From positions 1-20,862 of the forward strand of contig CAJPVJ010000744.1 of NCBI GenBank assembly GCA_905397405.1: a DNA stretch of 20,862 nt, in the 5' to 3' direction. The notes beneath the pieces are model-generated. The model saw only the letters and a list, made by a program, of their open reading frames with translations, searched no databases and was not told where the DNA came from. Made by a program: the position numbers and the translations under genes. Below, in pieces: positions 18,685 to 20,862 of the stretch (its first letter is position 1; every line of letters begins with the position of its first letter). This DNA comes from Oppiella nova (lineage: Eukaryota > Arthropoda > Arachnida > Sarcoptiformes > Oppiidae).

Positions 18685-20097
18685 TTATTGTAATTTTACA
18701 TTTGGTTGTATACTTATTTTATGAACATTAAAATACAGATTAGGTGATAGGTTATAATGAGTTGAAAATTTTAAGATATAATAGGTTTTAATTTTGATAA
18801 ACATTTCAGATATAAATGTCGTGAACATAACGACAGAGAATCCAAACCATAGACTCACAACACTTGCCATAAGACACGCGTATTCCTCGGCAGACATCTT
18901 AAGCGATATTTCATAAGTGACCAAGGACTCATATGGTGCTTGCAGTGTTAAAGCATAAGTGTCATTTGGCTTTAGCATGTCAACTATCATATCGGTAGTG
19001 GCGTCCAATTTATAATAATCTTTTTTACATAGTATATTGGTCGTGCACGATTTTCTACAGTCGTATAGTAATTGTTGATGTTGCATCAAGTCCGTATTAA
19101 ATTTGAGACTTGAATTTGTATCGTATGTCAACATATTAAAAGGGTAAGTGCCATACTTGTAGTAATATACAGTTTGCAAGCACTCTGATATGCAATCGTC
19201 CATGGTGTTTGAGTTTGAACATTTAATGTAGCTAGATAGCGGGTATGTATACTTTACGATAGTTTTGGTATAGCTAATTCGGCATATGTTATTGTTTGTA
19301 GTATTAATGTATGTAAGATAAATATTTGTAATTTGTGAAGTTGTTTCTTTATTAGAGTGGATATCAAGGTAAAATTTATTGTATGCCATATGAATAGGAT
19401 CTTTAATGTTGATAATGTACATTGATCCGGCTGGTAATATATTTGCAATGTCAATTTTGTATAAATCAGCTCCGTAACTATATTGCTCATCAAATAGCTT
19501 GATACAATAATAGTTGGCATCGATACCAATTCTGAACCGGGTAACATTGTTGCACTTTTTATAAACAAATTTGAATATTTTATAAACGGTTAAATTTTGT
19601 AGATTTTCTGGTTTTATATCATTATTATAGAGAAGACAATCAAATATATCTTCCGGTGCTCTCATGGCGGCCAACTGTTCCCCAATAGTTAAAGTGTTTA
19701 AATAACTCAAGAGTTTGCCAGGATCATTTTTAATATCATTATGCTCATTAATGAAATCTTTATTTAACTGGGTGATTTTATCCATACAAACCGTTATCCC
19801 AGGTATTGATGCCTTGCTTTCGACTTCATACTTAACATTAGTAGTGGTTTCGTATGAAAAGTATAATAAACTTATTTTATACGTTTGATACACACATCCC
19901 ATTAAACATAATATAATTGAGCATGTATTAATAACATTTCTAACTGTTATATAAATCATAATTTTATATAGAAAGTTAATTTTAAATTTTCGCCATATTA
20001 GATCTCTAAAAATATATTTTATTGAAATCATTTTTACGTTAAAGTTACTACATTTGTTAAAATATTCAAAATTATATTTATCTCTCCTGCCAAACAT
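18685..20097 (-). CDS. DEG/ENaC (amiloride-sensitive type) sodium channel subunit
   Basis: It is a single exon of 470 aa from ATG at 20097-20095; the frame is open a little further upstream but without an ATG. A cytoplasmic N-terminus rich in Lys/Arg precedes membrane segment 1 (about residues 57-85, IILCLMGCVYQTYKISLLYF). Next comes the post-M1 motif SIPGITVCMD, equivalent to the family's FPAVTIC. The extracellular domain of about 300 residues contains spaced cysteines (for example SNSNTMDDCISECLQT and DCRKSCTTNILCKKDY). Membrane segment 2 (ACLMASVVSLWFGFSVVMF) carries the GFS that corresponds to the G-x-S selectivity filter. The family forms trimeric Na+ channels in the plasma membrane, gated by protons, peptides, force or chemicals; the ligand cannot be told here. 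The length is at the short end for the family. Two decayed relatives follow on the same strand, indicating a local tandem family. No intron is needed, which is unusual beside the spliced genes here. Confidence 0.87.
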   Translation of the reverse strand: MFGRRDKYNFEYFNKCSNFNVKMISIKYIFRDLIWRKFKINFLYKIMIYITVRNVINTCSIILCLMGCVYQTYKISLLYFSYETTTNVKYEVESKASIPGITVCMDKITQLNKDFINEHNDIKNDPGKLLSYLNTLTIGEQLAAMRAPEDIFDCLLYNNDIKPENLQNLTVYKIFKFVYKKCNNVTRFRIGIDANYYCIKLFDEQYSYGADLYKIDIANILPAGSMYIINIKDPIHMAYNKFYLDIHSNKETTSQITNIYLTYINTTNNNICRISYTKTIVKYTYPLSSYIKCSNSNTMDDCISECLQTVYYYKYGTYPFNMLTYDTNSSLKFNTDLMQHQQLLYDCRKSCTTNILCKKDYYKLDATTDMIVDMLKPNDTYALTLQAPYESLVTYEISLKMSAEEYACLMASVVSLWFGFSVVMFTTFISEMFIKIKTYYILKFSTHYNLSPNLYFNVHKISIQPNVKLQ

Positions 20098-20398
20098 TAT
20101 ATGTACTAAATATGAAATAGTAAACCACACTTAAACCTAATTAAAATTAAATGCAAAGTTATTATGTGTAATTATTATAATACTTATGTACGGTACTTTA
20201 ATTATTATGTATTTATTGATTGTACTTAACTAAATGATTTGTACTGTAATTATAATTGAAAATCAATGATAATTATTGAAAGTGGCTATTTGGAAAATTT
20301 TATTTAGATAATTATTTTAAGTTATAAAATAAATTGGTTTCCAGATAATTAACGTTTAAATTGTTGTTTACAAGAACATTTTAGTACATTGGGTTTGA

Positions 20399-20862
20399 AT
20401 CAATTTATTATTGCTAATAAAAAATTTTAATATTAACAGTACATAGCATAATAGGATGTTTACCAATAAATGAAATAAACCAGCTGTAATACAATAATTG
20501 GGCAAACTTTTAAATTTCAGGTTTAATTATATTATAATTTTTATATCTAAACTGCAAATACTGTATTTGTCATGGTATTTTAAGTCCAAAATATATTAAT
20601 ACATTTTTTGACTATTGAATATATTAAATAGGACATTTAAGTTATTTTTAATATAATATTTATTTTGTGAATCTAAATATTAAGTAGTGTTATATTAATT
20701 AATATTATAATTACATTAGTAAAAACATTAAATATATCAATTTATTATTGCTAATAAAAAATTTTAATATTAACAGTACATAGCATAATAGGATGTTTAC
20801 CAATAAATGAAATAAACCAGCTGTAATACAATAATTGGGCAAACTTTTAAATTTCAGGTTTA
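20399..20862. repeat. 127-bp exact direct repeat ending at the window edge
   Basis: 20399-20525 and 20736-20862 are identical over 127 bases with a 337-base period. The second copy ends exactly at the last base. This suggests a tandem array with a 337-bp unit, or an assembly overlap. The DNA from 20098 to 20398 is AT-rich and shows no gene; it should hold the promoter of the channel gene, but no clear TATA box was chosen. Confidence 0.95.

Overview
The window looks like AT-rich nuclear DNA of a small arthropod. The supporting signs are spliced genes with very short introns (52, 59, 68 and 71 nt, one of 326 nt), TATA boxes about 80 nt upstream of start codons, signal-peptide first exons, a trypsin-inhibitor-like (TIL) domain peptide, a DEG/ENaC channel gene with decayed tandem relatives, and many DNA transposons. 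A mite is plausible (short DEG/ENaC genes, compact introns, high AT) but I cannot prove it. There is no bacterial operon structure, CRISPR array, rRNA or tRNA that I can see.

Layout. 1-127 is the right end of a transposon. 955-2126 is a three-exon gene for a secreted, helix-rich 226-aa protein (gene 1). 3758-4070 is a MITE. 4358-4655 is a two-exon gene for a secreted ten-cysteine TIL inhibitor (gene 2). 5104-5786 is a MITE of the same TIR family as the element at the left edge. 6383-6874 is an exon-like open frame lacking a signal peptide (gene 3). 8662-9707 (+) and 11420-10403 (-) are two convergent paralogues (genes 4 and 5). Both have a 55-nt signal exon, then a Ser/Asp tract, a His/Lys tract and a helical domain; gene 4 carries a one-base frameshift. 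11932-14663 is a hAT-type transposon with an intact 629-aa transposase frame. 14787-15775 is a foldback-like element. 15969-18229 (-) holds two broken DEG/ENaC copies, one split by a hAT-like MITE with a target-site duplication. 16448-16620 (+) is an unidentified exon-like piece lodged between them. 18685-20097 (-) is an apparently intact single-exon DEG/ENaC channel gene. The window ends in a 127-bp exact repeat.

The most novel content is the secreted protein family. Genes 4 and 5 are clearly homologous, and genes 1 and 3 may be distant relatives judging from their helical composition and a similar C-terminal pattern. I do not recognise the family. The Ser/Asp tract fits acidic-kinase phosphorylation or cation binding, and the His/Lys tract fits metal or surface binding; both are inferences. 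The upstream DNA of gene 3 is an inverted copy of DNA upstream of gene 5, so the locus has been reshuffled by duplication and inversion.

Splice sites, starts and homologies were read by eye. No alignment or database search was run.
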